Shown: positions 33,301 through 41,379 of the stretch, one piece after another
How the letters are laid out: every line of letters starts with the position of its first letter
Position numbering within the stretch: position 1 is the stretch's first letter
Source: Granulicatella seriolae
GTDB taxonomy: Bacteria; Bacillota; Bacilli; Lactobacillales; Aerococcaceae
Assembly: GCF_024543085.1 (NCBI RefSeq)
Contig: NZ_JANHNZ010000006.1
Span: 35,806 to 99,805 of the forward strand
Reading direction: 5' to 3'
DNA length: 64,000 nt
Position numbers and translations under genes: made by a program
The notes under the pieces: generated by a model
What the model saw: the letters and a program-made list of their open reading frames with translations, nothing else
Database searches by the model: none
Told to the model about the DNA's origin: nothing

Positions 33301-33859
33301 TATACAAGGGCGAGTTGGCAAAGCCGACCACGGTATAGTCATTGGCTACCAAATGAGGCTGAGCATCCTTTTCTTCCTGACTTAAGTCGTCTTGGCTTTT
33401 AGTAGTTTTTAAGGTAATGGTCTGTCCTAATTGGTAATGATGACTTAGGGCAGCACTGGCATCAAGTAGGATTTCTTTTGTATTTTGGGGCAAGCGACCT
33501 TGTGTCAACACGAGCTGATTGGCATCCTGAGCAGTTGGCAATTGTCGAATATCTAGTACTTGCCCTCCACCATCGATAGACATCTCCACACTTTTAGAGG
33601 GGCTTAATTTGACATCCCCTAGCTCTTGCAACTTGGTTAGATCGTCTTCCGTGATCCCCATAGTAGACACCACACGCATATCGGCTAGTTGTTGGTTTTT
33701 ATAGTAGGATTGCGCCGTTAAAATCATATCTGGCCCTGTAGCACTAATTCCGGCAAAAAAACCTACACCCAAAAGAATGATGGAAACAATCGATATAAAC
33801 TTGGTGAAGGTTAGACGGATTTCTTGGAAGATATCACGCCTTAATGCTTTCTTTTTCAT
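30383..33859 (-). CDS. FtsX/MacB-type ABC transporter permease, giant form
   Basis: 1158 residues. N-terminal helix (about 18-40), extracellular domain with a coiled coil of repeated KLDESKSQLDSSKAEIDSG-like segments (about 260-370), a Pro/Ser-rich linker (about 405-440, TESSSSDSSSSSDSSSQES), a second coiled coil (about 480-600), then an FtsX core (three helices about 640-790), a second extracellular domain and a final FtsX core (about 1030-1150). The architecture matches large Gram-positive permeases paired with a MacB-like ATPase, and the ATPase is next door. The substrate is unknown. The Ser-rich linker suggests passage through the wall. Confidence 0.88.
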   Translation of the reverse strand: MKKKALRRDIFQEIRLTFTKFISIVSIILLGVGFFAGISATGPDMILTAQSYYKNQQLADMRVVSTMGITEDDLTKLQELGDVKLSPSKSVEMSIDGGGQVLDIRQLPTAQDANQLVLTQGRLPQNTKEILLDASAALSHHYQLGQTITLKTTKSQDDLSQEEKDAQPHLVANDYTVVGFANSPLYIQQFNRSSPQSSSLIDGFAYVIPDDIKGEVYTEVFVRQNALAGLNFNGDDYKDKVKELIDLAEILMNGQPLARINTIKEEARLKIQDGQKKIDDAKKAISDAEKKLADGRKELDEGWKTYQTNLNDFQNKISQGQAKLDESKSQLDSSKAEIDSGWQTYYQNKALLDQGKAQLASQEAVVEQQVRAGLEQINQIQAQFNAIKVVPIPDRPMEIPNPDKPKPPTESSSSDSSSSSDSSSQESIPDTIIIYVPAPPPFTPEEKQAMMVRAANGDPEAWQILLQAYATAFIPKEEIQGLIDQTKSKLEGAMTQFEQAKADLQAQETQLVAGKAQLENSQAQWEAGYEQWANGQETLSSQRISGQEQLDQAKEKLDASEKEYQEGLETFTKTKAEHQPDIDKGEVDIAKANADLEDLAEPEYYFFDRTINPGYQEYAANADRMSAIARIVPLFFFLVAALVSFTTMKRMVDEHRSQIGTMKGLGYGNFDIAKKYLVYAGLAALIGSVLGLAIGYQLFPRVIFNAYSSLYNFADFTISSYWSYTILSLLMAFSCTLGAVALAGVRTFRESGASLMRPRPPKQGHRILLERIGFIWNRLSFSRKITMRNLFRYKGRNSMTVIGIAGCTALIVTGFGISDSISGLASKQFEELTTYTTIVSYADDASQEQKDQLESSLLANSEVESLFTASTSQIDLVIDGENNQQVTVLAPLEGDFSALVHLRQRRDGQSLTLPESGAIITEKLAKLLGLSVGDTATVKDTTDKTYTFTVAGITENYLEHRLYVSPTTYSEALKKPIIENTVFLKLKGNESEQATFSRKLNEEKGVLSVMQMGSIVTSFKDTIASLDIITIVLIVSAATLAFIVLYNLSNINISERLRELSTIKVLGFYPKEVSMYIFHELFILTILGIAFGSALGAVLNIFVLKTAEIDLMLFPAQVSWLSYLYSAVLTLVFSSVVMLAMHRKLLKVNMVEALKAEE

Positions 33860-33872
33860 TAATTCTCACATC

Positions 33873-34574
33873 CTACCATTCGATTTGATCTACCATTAGC
33901 GGCGCTTCATTGACCGTAATCTTCTCCACTTGTCCACTATTAATCTTAATAACACGGTCTGCCATCTTGGAAATTTCTTGGTTATGGGTGATAACGATAA
34001 CCGTTGTTCCTAGCTCCCAACAGGTTTCTTGCAAGAGATGTAGTACCTGTTTGCCGGTTTCAAAGTCCAGAGCTCCAGTTGGCTCATCGCAAAGTAAGAG
34101 TTTAGGCTGTTTAGCAACTGCTCTAGCGATAGACACCCGTTGTTGCTCCCCACCAGATAACTGAGCAGGAAAATGATCAAGTTTGTTGCCTAACCCCACA
34201 TCTTGCAGAACTTGAATAGGGTCTTTGGCTTGAGGAGAGATTTGTACCGCCATTTCAACGTTTTCTTTGGCTGTCAGGTTAGGGATTAGATTGTAGTTTT
34301 GGAAGATAAATCCGACTGCTTCTCTTCTGTACTTGGTGAGTTCTTTGTCATTGAATTGAGCAATGTCTTCTCCGTCAACGATGACCTTTCCAGATGTTGG
34401 TGAATCCATGCCACCCAGTATATTGAGCACGGTTGATTTGCCTGCTCCGGATGGGCCTAAGATCACCACAAATTCGCCTTCGTTAATGTCGAAGGAGACG
34501 CGGTCATTGGCTAAGGTGCTGGTTTCACCGCTCTTATATTCTTTGGTTTCTTCTTGGATTGAGATATAGGACAT
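33873..34574 (-). CDS. ABC transporter ATP-binding protein (MacB/LolD-like)
   Basis: 233 residues from the ATG at 34574 with AAAGGAGG five bases upstream; the longer frame upstream has no site. Walker A GPSGAGKST, Q-loop QNYNLI, signature LSGGEQQRVSIARA, Walker B LLLCDEPTGAL and H-loop ITHN are complete. It drives the FtsX-type permease encoded 13 bases downstream. Confidence 0.94.
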   Translation of the reverse strand: MSYISIQEETKEYKSGETSTLANDRVSFDINEGEFVVILGPSGAGKSTVLNILGGMDSPTSGKVIVDGEDIAQFNDKELTKYRREAVGFIFQNYNLIPNLTAKENVEMAVQISPQAKDPIQVLQDVGLGNKLDHFPAQLSGGEQQRVSIARAVAKQPKLLLCDEPTGALDFETGKQVLHLLQETCWELGTTVIVITHNQEISKMADRVIKINSGQVEKITVNEAPLMVDQIEW

Positions 34575-34760
34575 GGGGATTCCTCCTTTTCTATTCGATA
34601 CTAGTATACCATGATTGAGAGTGAATTCTAGCAAATGGTGCTGTGAAAAAGGTGGGGATTCGGCTGTTATAGGTGAAAAATAGAGCGCCAGAAAAACGGT
34701 CAGAAATGAGAATGGTGGCATAACAATACAGGCTTAAGAATAACCTCTATTTCTAAACCA

Positions 34761-34935
34761 CAAAAGAGTTTTGCGAGAATCTTACCAGAAATGAGAACGG
34801 TGGCATCGCCGTGAGCCGAGGTCTCACTGGCTTAGCTGTCTACGTGGCTGTAATCGGCTAAAGCCGAAACATCCACTGTGCGCCAGCTATGCTTTACACC
34901 GTTATTTCTGGTAAGATTCTCGCAAAACTCTTTTG
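34761..34935 (+). repeat. Stem-variable repeat element, copy 4
   Basis: Arms 34761-34792 and 34904-34935 match perfectly over 32 bases (CAAAAGAGTTTTGCGAGAAT at left). Full core in forward orientation. The right end GGACTTTTTG lies at 34951-34960. It is one of the two copies not placed behind a co-directional gene: it sits between the divergent ABC operon and flavoprotein gene. A decayed fragment of another copy (CAGAAATGAGAATGGTGGCA) lies at about 34701-34720. Confidence 0.85.
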
Positions 34936-35139
34936 TTTAAATGGCAGCAAGGACTTTTTGACTGCTCCTTAGCTATGTAGGTAGTTGTCAATCGGCTAGG
35001 CCTATCTCTGCTTAAAAACTGAGGTTATTAGTGACAACTTATTAACCATCATGCTAGTTTTCAGCTTATTTTTTGTGTACAATGACAAAGACTTAAGATT
35101 CAAACGACAAGTTGAGATAAGAGAAAAGGATGGAAATTT

Positions 35140-36414
35140 ATGACGGATTCGTATGATGTAATTGTTGTGGGTGGTGGGACTAGTGGGCTTATGGCGGCGG
35201 TCACCGCAGCGCAAAATGGTGCTAAGGTACTATTGTTAGAAAAAAATCCTAGCTTAGGTAAAAAAATGCTCCTAACTGGTGGCACTCGATGCAATGTAAC
35301 GAACGCTAGACCAGCTGAAGAAATTATTGCCCACATCCCCGGAAATGGTCGCTTTTTATACAGTGCCTTTTCTCAGTACAACAATCATGATATTATTGAT
35401 TTTTTCCAATCACGTGGTGTGGCGCTCAAAGAGGAAGACCATGGTAGGCTCTTTCCTACTACAGATTCCGCCAAGACTATCTTAGAAGCTTTCATTAAGG
35501 AGATTAAAAAACTAGGCGTTAGCGTTAGAACGAATGTCCAAGTCAAGAAACTTCTGGTGGCCAATCAACAAGTAACAGGTGTCCTTTTGGATAACGGTGA
35601 AGCCCTAACCGCAACATCTGTCATCTTAGCCATGGGTGGTAAGTCCTACCCCAAAACAGGCTCTACTGGTGATGGTTATGCTTTGGCTCGTTCTGCCGGT
35701 CACACCATTACCCCACTGTTTGCAACCGAAGTTCCCCTAACCAGTGACGAAGCCTTTATCGCTGACAAAAATCTACGAGCCCTCTCCCTACGAGACATCG
35801 CCCTAAGTGTCCTCAACAAAAAAGGAAAGGCAGTTGTCACCCATCAGATGGATATGATTTTCACTCATTTCGGCATATCGGGGCCAGCCGTCTTGCGCTG
35901 CTCCAGCTTTGTCTACCAAATCCAGCAAAGAGAAGTCACCAAAGAAGTTACCATGCACTTGGACTTGCTGCCAAACCGGTCACTAGGCTCTCTGGCTCAA
36001 GAATGGCAAGCTTGGCTAAAAGAATCTCCACAGCGAGCGGTCAAAACCTTCCTAAAAGAATGGATGCCCGAACGCTACGCAGAATTTCTACTAAACCGTT
36101 TAGACCTGCCCTTACAGCTCCCCATCAACCAAGTCACCAAACCACAAGAAGAAGCCCTACTTGGACTCATCAAAGGCTTCACCTTCACGGTAAATGGCTC
36201 CTTGCCCATCGAAAAAGGCTTTGTGACAGGTGGCGGTGTGAGCACTAAAGAAGTTGACCCTAAAACCATGGGGTCCAAAAAAGTTAGTGGCTTGTACTTT
36301 TGCGGTGAACTACTGGACATTCACGGTTACACAGGTGGTTACAATATTACGGCTGCTTTCGTAACGGGACACACAGCCGGACAACACGCTGCTTGGACTA
36401 GTTTAAAAATATAG
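35140..36414 (+). CDS. HI0933/BaiN-like NAD(P)/FAD-dependent flavoprotein
   Basis: 424 residues. Dinucleotide-binding VVGGGTSGLMAAVTAAQNGAKVLLLEKN (begins at residue 9), the family block GKKMLLTGGTRCNVTNA, and the C-terminal GGGVSTKEVDPKTMGSK ... GLYFCGELLDIHGYTGGYN that closes the FAD site. Members reduce unknown substrates in most Firmicutes (some bile-acid enones in gut clostridia). AAAGGATGG precedes the ATG. Confidence 0.9.
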   Translation: MTDSYDVIVVGGGTSGLMAAVTAAQNGAKVLLLEKNPSLGKKMLLTGGTRCNVTNARPAEEIIAHIPGNGRFLYSAFSQYNNHDIIDFFQSRGVALKEEDHGRLFPTTDSAKTILEAFIKEIKKLGVSVRTNVQVKKLLVANQQVTGVLLDNGEALTATSVILAMGGKSYPKTGSTGDGYALARSAGHTITPLFATEVPLTSDEAFIADKNLRALSLRDIALSVLNKKGKAVVTHQMDMIFTHFGISGPAVLRCSSFVYQIQQREVTKEVTMHLDLLPNRSLGSLAQEWQAWLKESPQRAVKTFLKEWMPERYAEFLLNRLDLPLQLPINQVTKPQEEALLGLIKGFTFTVNGSLPIEKGFVTGGGVSTKEVDPKTMGSKKVSGLYFCGELLDIHGYTGGYNITAAFVTGHTAGQHAAWTSLKI

Positions 36415-36483
36415 TCTAACCTAATTGATAAACGATGATTTTCCCTATAAAATATAGTATGTATAAGGAGGATTGATGTAAAA

Positions 36484-37035
36484 ATGAATAAAAATAGATT
36501 AGAAGCTTTTACAGATGCTATTATTGCCATCGCAGCTACCATCATGGTGTTAGAACTGCATATACCACAATACAATACCTTAGCCAGTCTTGTTGAAGAA
36601 TGGCCCGTTTTCTTAGCTTACTTTATTAGCTTCACCCTGATTTATACGGTGTGGTACAATCACCACAATCTTTTCAAAAAAGCAAAAATTATTTCCAAAC
36701 AAACCTATCTATTTAATGGCATCTGGGTCTTCTTACTGGCCTTAGTACCTTTTACATCAAACTGGGTAGGCCGTTCACCTAATGATACCTTGCCGGGAGT
36801 TCTGTTTATCGTGGTACTACTCTTGTGGAGTGTCATGTTCCAAGTCTTGGATTGGCAAGTGTTGAAAGATAACCCTGAAGCAAAAAGGGATGTTACTGTC
36901 AACTTTACTTACAGGTCAATATTATATGGTGGCTATGTCATTGCCTTAGTCCTGGCCTTTACTGCTCCAATTTACAGTTTAATTGTTATTGGCATTATAT
37001 CTGTCGCTATGATGGTAGTTATGTTTTTTGACTAG
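36484..37035 (+). CDS. TMEM175-family (DUF1211) potassium channel protein
   Basis: 183 residues, six hydrophobic helices. RLEAFTDAIIAIAATIMVLEL at the N-terminus is the RxxxF(S/T)D filter helix of prokaryotic TMEM175 channels, and WYNHHNLFKKAK follows helix 3. Bacterial members form tetrameric K+-leak channels. AAGGAGG lies ahead of the ATG. Repeat copy 5 starts about 70 bases past the stop. Confidence 0.88.
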   Translation: MNKNRLEAFTDAIIAIAATIMVLELHIPQYNTLASLVEEWPVFLAYFISFTLIYTVWYNHHNLFKKAKIISKQTYLFNGIWVFLLALVPFTSNWVGRSPNDTLPGVLFIVVLLLWSVMFQVLDWQVLKDNPEAKRDVTVNFTYRSILYGGYVIALVLAFTAPIYSLIVIGIISVAMMVVMFFD

Positions 37036-37103
37036 AGATGCCTTGCATAATGTACTGAATACTGGGTAAATAGTCCATAAAAATAACATCTATTTCTAAA
37101 ACA

Positions 37104-37277
37104 CAAAAGCGTTTCCGACAAATCTATCAGAAATCGAAACGGTGGCACCGCCGTAAGCCTTGGTCTCACTGGCTTAGCTGTCTACGTGGCTGTAACGGCG
37201 AAAGCTCCAAACATCCACTGTGCGTACAGCTATGCTTTGCACCGTTATTTCTGATAGCTTTGTCGGAAACTCTTTTG
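37104..37277 (+). repeat. Stem-variable repeat element, copy 5
   Basis: Arms 37104-37134 and 37247-37277 with two mismatches in 31. The left flank GGGTAAATAGTCC resembles the terminal repeat GGGCAAAAAGTCC. The core is forward, with a local scramble near 37190-37215 (GGCGAAAGCTCC in place of GGCTAAAGCCG). It lies 3' of and co-directional with the TMEM175-type gene. Confidence 0.85.
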
Positions 37278-37318
37278 TTATAGACCCAACTTTTTGCTTA
37301 TACCTATGAAAAAGCTCT

Positions 37319-37375
37319 AAACCAATAAAAAAGCAATCCTTACATAGTTGTGAGGACTGCTTTTTTTATTGGTTT
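37319..37375. terminator. Bidirectional terminator between convergent genes
   Basis: AAACCAATAAAAAAGCA...(TCCT) pairs with (AGGA)..TGCTTTTTTTATTGGTTT over about 20 bases, with T tracts in the stem on both sides. It serves the small membrane-protein gene on the left-going strand and any read-through of copy 5. Confidence 0.8.
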
Positions 37376-37423
37376 AGAAATTTTTTACTCAGTATGATGA
37401 TTATACCCACTTATCAACTATCT

Positions 37424-37624
37424 CTATAAAATTTTCTTCTTTTCAAATAGTTCGTAGCCACTATAAGTAACTAAGACTACACCTAGCCAGAAATCAAAAT
37501 CAAGGATGTCACTTCGGAAAAAGTAAAAGCTAGCAATTTTAAAGAGAACAATGTTAATGCCTAAAATCAAAGTAACAATCAGTAAAAATCTGCTTATGTT
37601 TTTATCTTTATCTCTTGTGTCCAT
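37424..37624 (-). CDS. Small two-helix membrane protein under a LytTR site
   Basis: 66 residues from the ATG at 37624, which has AAGGAG nine bases upstream; the longer open frame has no site. Polar start MDTRDKDKNISR, helix FLLIVTLILGINIVLFKIASF, helix FDFWLGVVLVTYSGYELF and a basic end. I do not recognise the family. A LytTR direct-repeat site at 37728-37760 and a TATAAAAT box 49 bases beyond its second half-site precede it, so it belongs to the two-component regulon of this region. Immunity-type function is a guess. Confidence 0.6.
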   Translation of the reverse strand: MDTRDKDKNISRFLLIVTLILGINIVLFKIASFYFFRSDILDFDFWLGVVLVTYSGYELFEKKKIL

Positions 37625-37727
37625 CTTGTCTCCGCTCCTTATAAATGATGTTTCAAAAGTTTGGTGTCTACTGATAACTATTTTATAAACATAACTTAGC
37701 ATAAAGTGAGGCAGTTTTGTTAAAAGT

Positions 37728-37760
37728 ATCCTGAAACAAAGCATTTTATGTCTTGAACGT
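37728..37760 (-). promoter_or_regulatory. LytTR response-regulator site A
   Basis: Minus strand: ACGTTCAAGACAT then 22 bases start-to-start to TTTCAGGATAC. Same half-site and spacing as five other sites in 37-44 kb. Directed at the 66-residue membrane protein. Confidence 0.7.
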
Positions 37761-37776
37761 AGAACAGGAACATTTT

Positions 37777-38025
37777 TTAATTAGTTTTTTTCATTCTTAA
37801 AACAAATGCAAGAATATTAAGCACCATACCAGCAATCAAACTGTACCAAGCCCATTGCCATAAATAAAAGCCTACATCCAGCCATTTTGTGAGGTCAACA
37901 GTAACTGTAACAAGTTTTGATATGTCGGTATGAAGTAGGGAAAATAAAACAAGGGAAATGAGTAATAGTAGTATGGAAATTACACTAATAACCTTTTCTA
38001 AAGACAAAATACATACATGCCGCAT
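37777..38025 (-). CDS. Small membrane protein
   Basis: 82 residues if started at the ATG at 38025, which overlaps the preceding gene by 41 bases. Helix VISVISILLLLISLVLFSLL, loop HTDISKLVTVTVDLTKWLDVG, helix AWYSLIAGMVLNILAFVL, basic end RMKKTN. No good ribosome binding site, so translation is probably coupled to the upstream gene and the exact start is uncertain. Family not recognised. Confidence 0.5.
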   Translation of the reverse strand: MRHVCILSLEKVISVISILLLLISLVLFSLLHTDISKLVTVTVDLTKWLDVGFYLWQWAWYSLIAGMVLNILAFVLRMKKTN

Positions 38026-38290
38026 AATAGAGTAAAACAATAAGTCCAATCGGTGCTTCATTAAACACTTGTCCAGTTTCTTGAGTACCCAAATAAACAA
38101 AATATGCCCCAGGGATTAATCCCAGTACCCCACCCCAAAATATGGTTTTGCTTAACAAGATACCTGCAATCCAAAACAAAATTAAGCAAGCAATAGCAAT
38201 TGGGTTTATCGAACCCACGCCACCTAGTGCTAAACTGCCATATAATATTGTAAATAGTATTGCCGGTATGAAAAACACAACTTTTTTCAT
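37985..38290 (-). CDS. Small four-helix membrane protein
   Basis: 101 residues. Starts at an ATG with GAGGAGG ahead. Helices: VVFFIPAILFTILYGSLAL, INPIAIACLILFWIAGILL, IFWGGVLGLIPGAYFVYL, APIGLIVLLYYAACMYFVF. I do not recognise the family. First of a two-gene unit with the overlapping 82-residue protein. No LytTR site was found ahead of it. Confidence 0.6.
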   Translation of the reverse strand: MKKVVFFIPAILFTILYGSLALGGVGSINPIAIACLILFWIAGILLSKTIFWGGVLGLIPGAYFVYLGTQETGQVFNEAPIGLIVLLYYAACMYFVFRKGY

Positions 38291-38795
38291 GTGTAGTCCC
38301 TCCTCAATCTCATAAAATATTTTGATATCCCTTATTTGACTAGTTTATTAGTTTATTGCTATTTATTTCATTTTACGGTTTCCATACACTACTGTCAAAC
38401 TTAGGAATAGTAACCTTTTCAACTTGTAAAATCTATAGATCACTGCTGGCATAACTATTTGTTAGAATTCGAAACCTAAATCAAAACATATGTATTCTAA
38501 CACTAAAGAGAGTTATGTTCAGTGTTAGAATAATTTTTCTATTTCACACAATAACCCATTAGGAAAATCTTCATTTTATGATATCGTCTTTTATTTTATC
38601 TAATTTTATTCTCTTACAATCAATGTAATATATGATGAAACGTTGATTCTTCTATGATATGAAAAAGACCCTATCCGTAACACGTCATTAAACCCAAAAA
38701 GTATGTATAAATTTATACATTTAACTACTCAATCTTCTGTTAATAGTGGTTAAAAAAATAAAAAATGTTCATTATTTTTTATTTTTTTGAACAAA
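38291..38795. other. Intergenic stretch with competing hairpin arms
   Basis: No gene found. Three arms, TGTTAGAAT (38460-38468), ATTCTAACA (38494-38502) and TGTTAGAAT (38523-38531), allow two exclusive stems. The second stem (ATTCTAACAC with GTGTTAGAAT) is followed by AATTTTTCT on the plus strand, like a terminator with an anti-terminator arm upstream. No plus-strand gene precedes it. The rest is AT-rich without further structure I can name. Confidence 0.4.
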
Positions 38796-38826
38796 TAACT
38801 AATTACACTTTCAATTTTACTAGTTA
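38796..38826. promoter_or_regulatory. Inverted repeat before abiEi (probable self-operator)
   Basis: TAACTAAT and ACTAGTTA form a dyad about 36-66 bases before the abiEi start, next to GATAAAATA (-10-like). AbiEi antitoxins are known to repress their own operon by binding inverted repeats. Confidence 0.5.
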
Positions 38827-38861
38827 AATGATAAAATATTAATAATAAAGGAGGGTAGGAA

Positions 38862-39740
38862 ATGAATTATAACTTAGATGATTTTTTTATAAACGAACCT
38901 GATAAGAGTCCTGATAAAAGTATAGAAGAGAAAAAAAGTATAATTAACGATATGGTAAGTACCCTTAACTATGAACAACTGTCACAAGTTATTAATTTTT
39001 TAAAGGAACCTTTCTTTACACATAAATTAAAAGAGTATTTATTGGATTCCAAACTACCACCTGTAGAATCCAAAGAATTTTTATTTCTTGTTCAGTCCGA
39101 AAAATACAATGGAAATATAGTGAAAAAACTAATGAATAAAGCTGGTATTAGTGATTACTATTTAGATAAATTCATCCACAAATATAAACTACAAGAAATA
39201 TCAAACAACACTTATATATTCCCTCATAAAAGCTTGGATGCACCATTTGTCTTTCAAGCTCAATATTCAAGAGCAGTTATTTCACATGAATCTGCTTTAT
39301 ATATGCTCAATTTAACTGATGTAATTTCTCGAAGAACTATTATGAGTATGCCAAAAAATTACAATTTTTCTCAATTAGAAAAAAAGGCAAACCATGCCAT
39401 TAAAATTCATAGTGAAGTATACAATAATAATAAATCACTTGTCTTCACTTATTCCAAAAATGATCCTATCTTACTAACAAAAAATGACCCAATAGGTAAT
39501 AGTCAGATTGTTATGAGAAGCACAAATAATAACAATCTTGTTCAGGTTACCTCTGCTGAAAGAACTATAGCAGATATATTAACTCCAAATTCTAAGACAG
39601 AAGAAGAAGTTAAATACGAAGCATTAAGACAATACTATGCTTTATACCCTAGGGACAGCAAGCGATTAAGAAGAATAGCCTACCAACAGGGTGTATTAGA
39701 AGAGTTAGATAAGTATATGTGGGAATTACAATTACATTAA
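38862..39740 (+). CDS. abiEi: AbiEi-type antitoxin/repressor
   Basis: 292 residues. A winged-helix-like region (about 95-125: IVKKLMNKAGISDYYLDKFIHKYKLQEI) leads into SHESALYMLNLTDVISRRTIMSMP, the family block, and TSAERTIADIL in the C-terminal domain. The N-terminal about 85 residues are longer than in typical AbiEi. Family role: represses the operon and neutralises the AbiEii toxin (type IV toxin-antitoxin, phage abortive infection). AAAGGAGGG before the ATG. The toxin gene begins 17 bases after the stop. Confidence 0.8.
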   Translation: MNYNLDDFFINEPDKSPDKSIEEKKSIINDMVSTLNYEQLSQVINFLKEPFFTHKLKEYLLDSKLPPVESKEFLFLVQSEKYNGNIVKKLMNKAGISDYYLDKFIHKYKLQEISNNTYIFPHKSLDAPFVFQAQYSRAVISHESALYMLNLTDVISRRTIMSMPKNYNFSQLEKKANHAIKIHSEVYNNNKSLVFTYSKNDPILLTKNDPIGNSQIVMRSTNNNNLVQVTSAERTIADILTPNSKTEEEVKYEALRQYYALYPRDSKRLRRIAYQQGVLEELDKYMWELQLH

Positions 39741-39757
39741 GAAAGGTACAATGAATA

Positions 39758-40657
39758 ATGAAGTCAAATAGGCTAAAAGATTTAATAAAAGCAGAAAACT
39801 CAAAAATTAGTTTTGAAGAGTATAGAATACGATACGCTGCTGAAAGATTCTTATTAAGGTTACAAGAAAGTGACTATAGAGATAACTTTATCATCAAGGG
39901 TGGTTTTTTACTTGGAACCATTTTCAACGTAAAGCAAAGAACTACAAAAGATTTAGATACCCTGTTAAAAGATATAGCAGCAGATAGAGATAATATCCTA
40001 AGAATGCTCAAAAGCATTATTGCTATTGACTTGAATGATGATCTACAATTTGAATTGCTTAACCTACTGGATACGCAAAAAGAAAGAACATATGATGGTT
40101 TCCGAGCAAAATTTAAAATGACTTTCTTAGAAGGCAACTCAAGTATTCATTTTGACTTAGATATAGGGATTGGTGACCCCATCATTCCTCAAGCAAAAAT
40201 CATCCCCATCCCTTTACTTTTTAACGAAAAAAAAGATGAACAAAAAGCCATCACTTTATACGCCTATCCGATTGAGACGATTCTTGCTGAAAAGACAGAA
40301 ATAATACTGAATCTAGGGATAAGGAATTCTAGAATGAAAGATTTTTATGATATACATTTGATTCTAAATTATCAACATAGGCCGAGTATCACAAGTTTCT
40401 ATGATGCTTTTGAGAATACATGGACGTTTCGTCATAACGACCTATCTATTAACGAAGAATTATTTGAAGATTGGTTCTTTACAGTTGATGAAATAATTGC
40501 AAATAAAGACATGAATGAAATCTATTGGAAGAACTACATTAAAGACAGGGAGTATGCAAAGCATCTTGAACTAAAGAATATTGCCAGCCAATTTAAAGGA
40601 TACTTAGAAACATTATTACTAGTATATAAAGCTAAGCAAGATATACGCAGTAAATAA
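39758..40657 (+). CDS. abiEii: AbiEii-type nucleotidyltransferase toxin
   Basis: 299 residues. NFIIKGGFLLGTIFNVKQRTTKDLDTLL holds the GG and DxD motifs of the AbiEii nucleotidyltransferases, with the third acidic residue probably in FDLDIGIGD and the ETILAEKTEIIL motif following. RNSRMKDFYDIHLIL is also typical. Toxic by adding nucleotides to tRNA in studied homologues. Starts 17 bases after abiEi and ends at a strong terminator. Confidence 0.88.
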   Translation: MKSNRLKDLIKAENSKISFEEYRIRYAAERFLLRLQESDYRDNFIIKGGFLLGTIFNVKQRTTKDLDTLLKDIAADRDNILRMLKSIIAIDLNDDLQFELLNLLDTQKERTYDGFRAKFKMTFLEGNSSIHFDLDIGIGDPIIPQAKIIPIPLLFNEKKDEQKAITLYAYPIETILAEKTEIILNLGIRNSRMKDFYDIHLILNYQHRPSITSFYDAFENTWTFRHNDLSINEELFEDWFFTVDEIIANKDMNEIYWKNYIKDREYAKHLELKNIASQFKGYLETLLLVYKAKQDIRSK

Positions 40658-40661
40658 AGTA

Positions 40662-40710
40662 ACCCCTCAAATGTTAGACTTAAACATCCAACATTTGAGG
40701 GGTATTTTAT
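40662..40710. terminator. Terminator of the abiE operon
   Basis: ACCCCTCAAATGTT (40662-40675) pairs perfectly with AACATTTGAGGGGT (40690-40703), followed by ATTTTATT. It may also serve the convergent small gene. Confidence 0.85.
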
Positions 40711-40750
40711 TCCAGTCTATAGCAACAATAGTAGTGATAGCAATTAAACA

Positions 40751-41017
40751 TCACTTCATTCCCACCCTAACCAAGCCAATAACCGAGCTAACTATTAGTA
40801 CGATACTTGCAACTGTTTCAAACCTACTTTGTTCAAAGGGTATTTTCTTTTTAAGCCTATAGCCTTGTAAAAACAATTGGAGGGCAATCAGTAAACCATA
40901 TTTAACAACCTCAAAGCCCTGTTCATTTAAAGGCGACAGCTGATCAAACACAATTAATAAAATGACAGAGGCTATCAGAATCAAATTAAATAATTTTTGA
41001 AATTCTTGATTTTTCAT
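40751..41017 (-). CDS. Small three-helix membrane protein under a LytTR site
   Basis: 88 residues from the ATG at 41017 with AAAGGAG nine bases upstream. Helices LFNLILIASVILLIVFDQL, VVKYGLLIALQLFLQGY and TVASIVLIVSSVIGLVRVG. Site B (41251-41280) precedes it, with a TATAGAAG box about 50 bases past the second half-site. I do not recognise the family. Membership of the quorum-type regulon suggests an immunity or stress role, unproven. Confidence 0.6.
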   Translation of the reverse strand: MKNQEFQKLFNLILIASVILLIVFDQLSPLNEQGFEVVKYGLLIALQLFLQGYRLKKKIPFEQSRFETVASIVLIVSSVIGLVRVGMK

Positions 41018-41250
41018 CTCGTTTACTCCTTTATGGGGTTTAGCAAAAAATCCATAATGACTAATATCTAGTTTTTTTAAACCCTGACCGACATATTTAA
41101 ACACCTATTTTTATCTTACTCTCAGTATATCATGAACCCAGCTCCATCAAGACAAGTAATCGCCTGATTTTTTCATTCATACTTGCTATATCGAAGCAGC
41201 TTCTATAAACACAGGGCTAAAAGTGACATAATGATTAACGGGGCAATGTG

Positions 41251-41280
41251 TCCTGAACCACAGGAATTTATGACTTGAAT
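41251..41280 (-). promoter_or_regulatory. LytTR response-regulator site B
   Basis: Minus strand: ATTCAAGTCAT and GTTCAGGACA, 22 bases start-to-start. Same geometry as sites A and C-F. Directed at the 88-residue membrane protein. Confidence 0.65.
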
Positions 41281-41282
41281 AT

Positions 41283-41328
41283 GAAAAAAGCTAATGAAAT
41301 TCCTCGTTAAAGAGTTGGTTCATTAGCT
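41283..41328 (-). terminator. Terminator of the 64-residue protein gene
   Basis: AGCTAATGAA (41289-41298) with TTCATTAGCT (41319-41328). The minus strand continues TTTTTTCAT. The loop holds ATTCCTCGTTA, the same 11 bases as in the type B nested palindromes, probably by chance. Confidence 0.75.
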
Positions 41329-41379
41329 AATGGCTATCTAAAATACAAAGCAAATTGCTCTAACGCAAGCTGACAAAAC

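Noticed and set aside
35140..36414. Antisense frames across the flavoprotein and other conserved genes
   Set aside because: They are shadows of strong family matches on the other strand, without binding sites.
38291..38460. A LytTR site before the 101-residue membrane protein
   Set aside because: GTTGAAAAG and GTTTGACAG lie 23 bases apart and match the other half-sites poorly.
40671..40862. 63-codon plus-strand frame
   Set aside because: It overlaps the abiE terminator and the antisense of the 88-residue membrane-protein gene, with no binding site.
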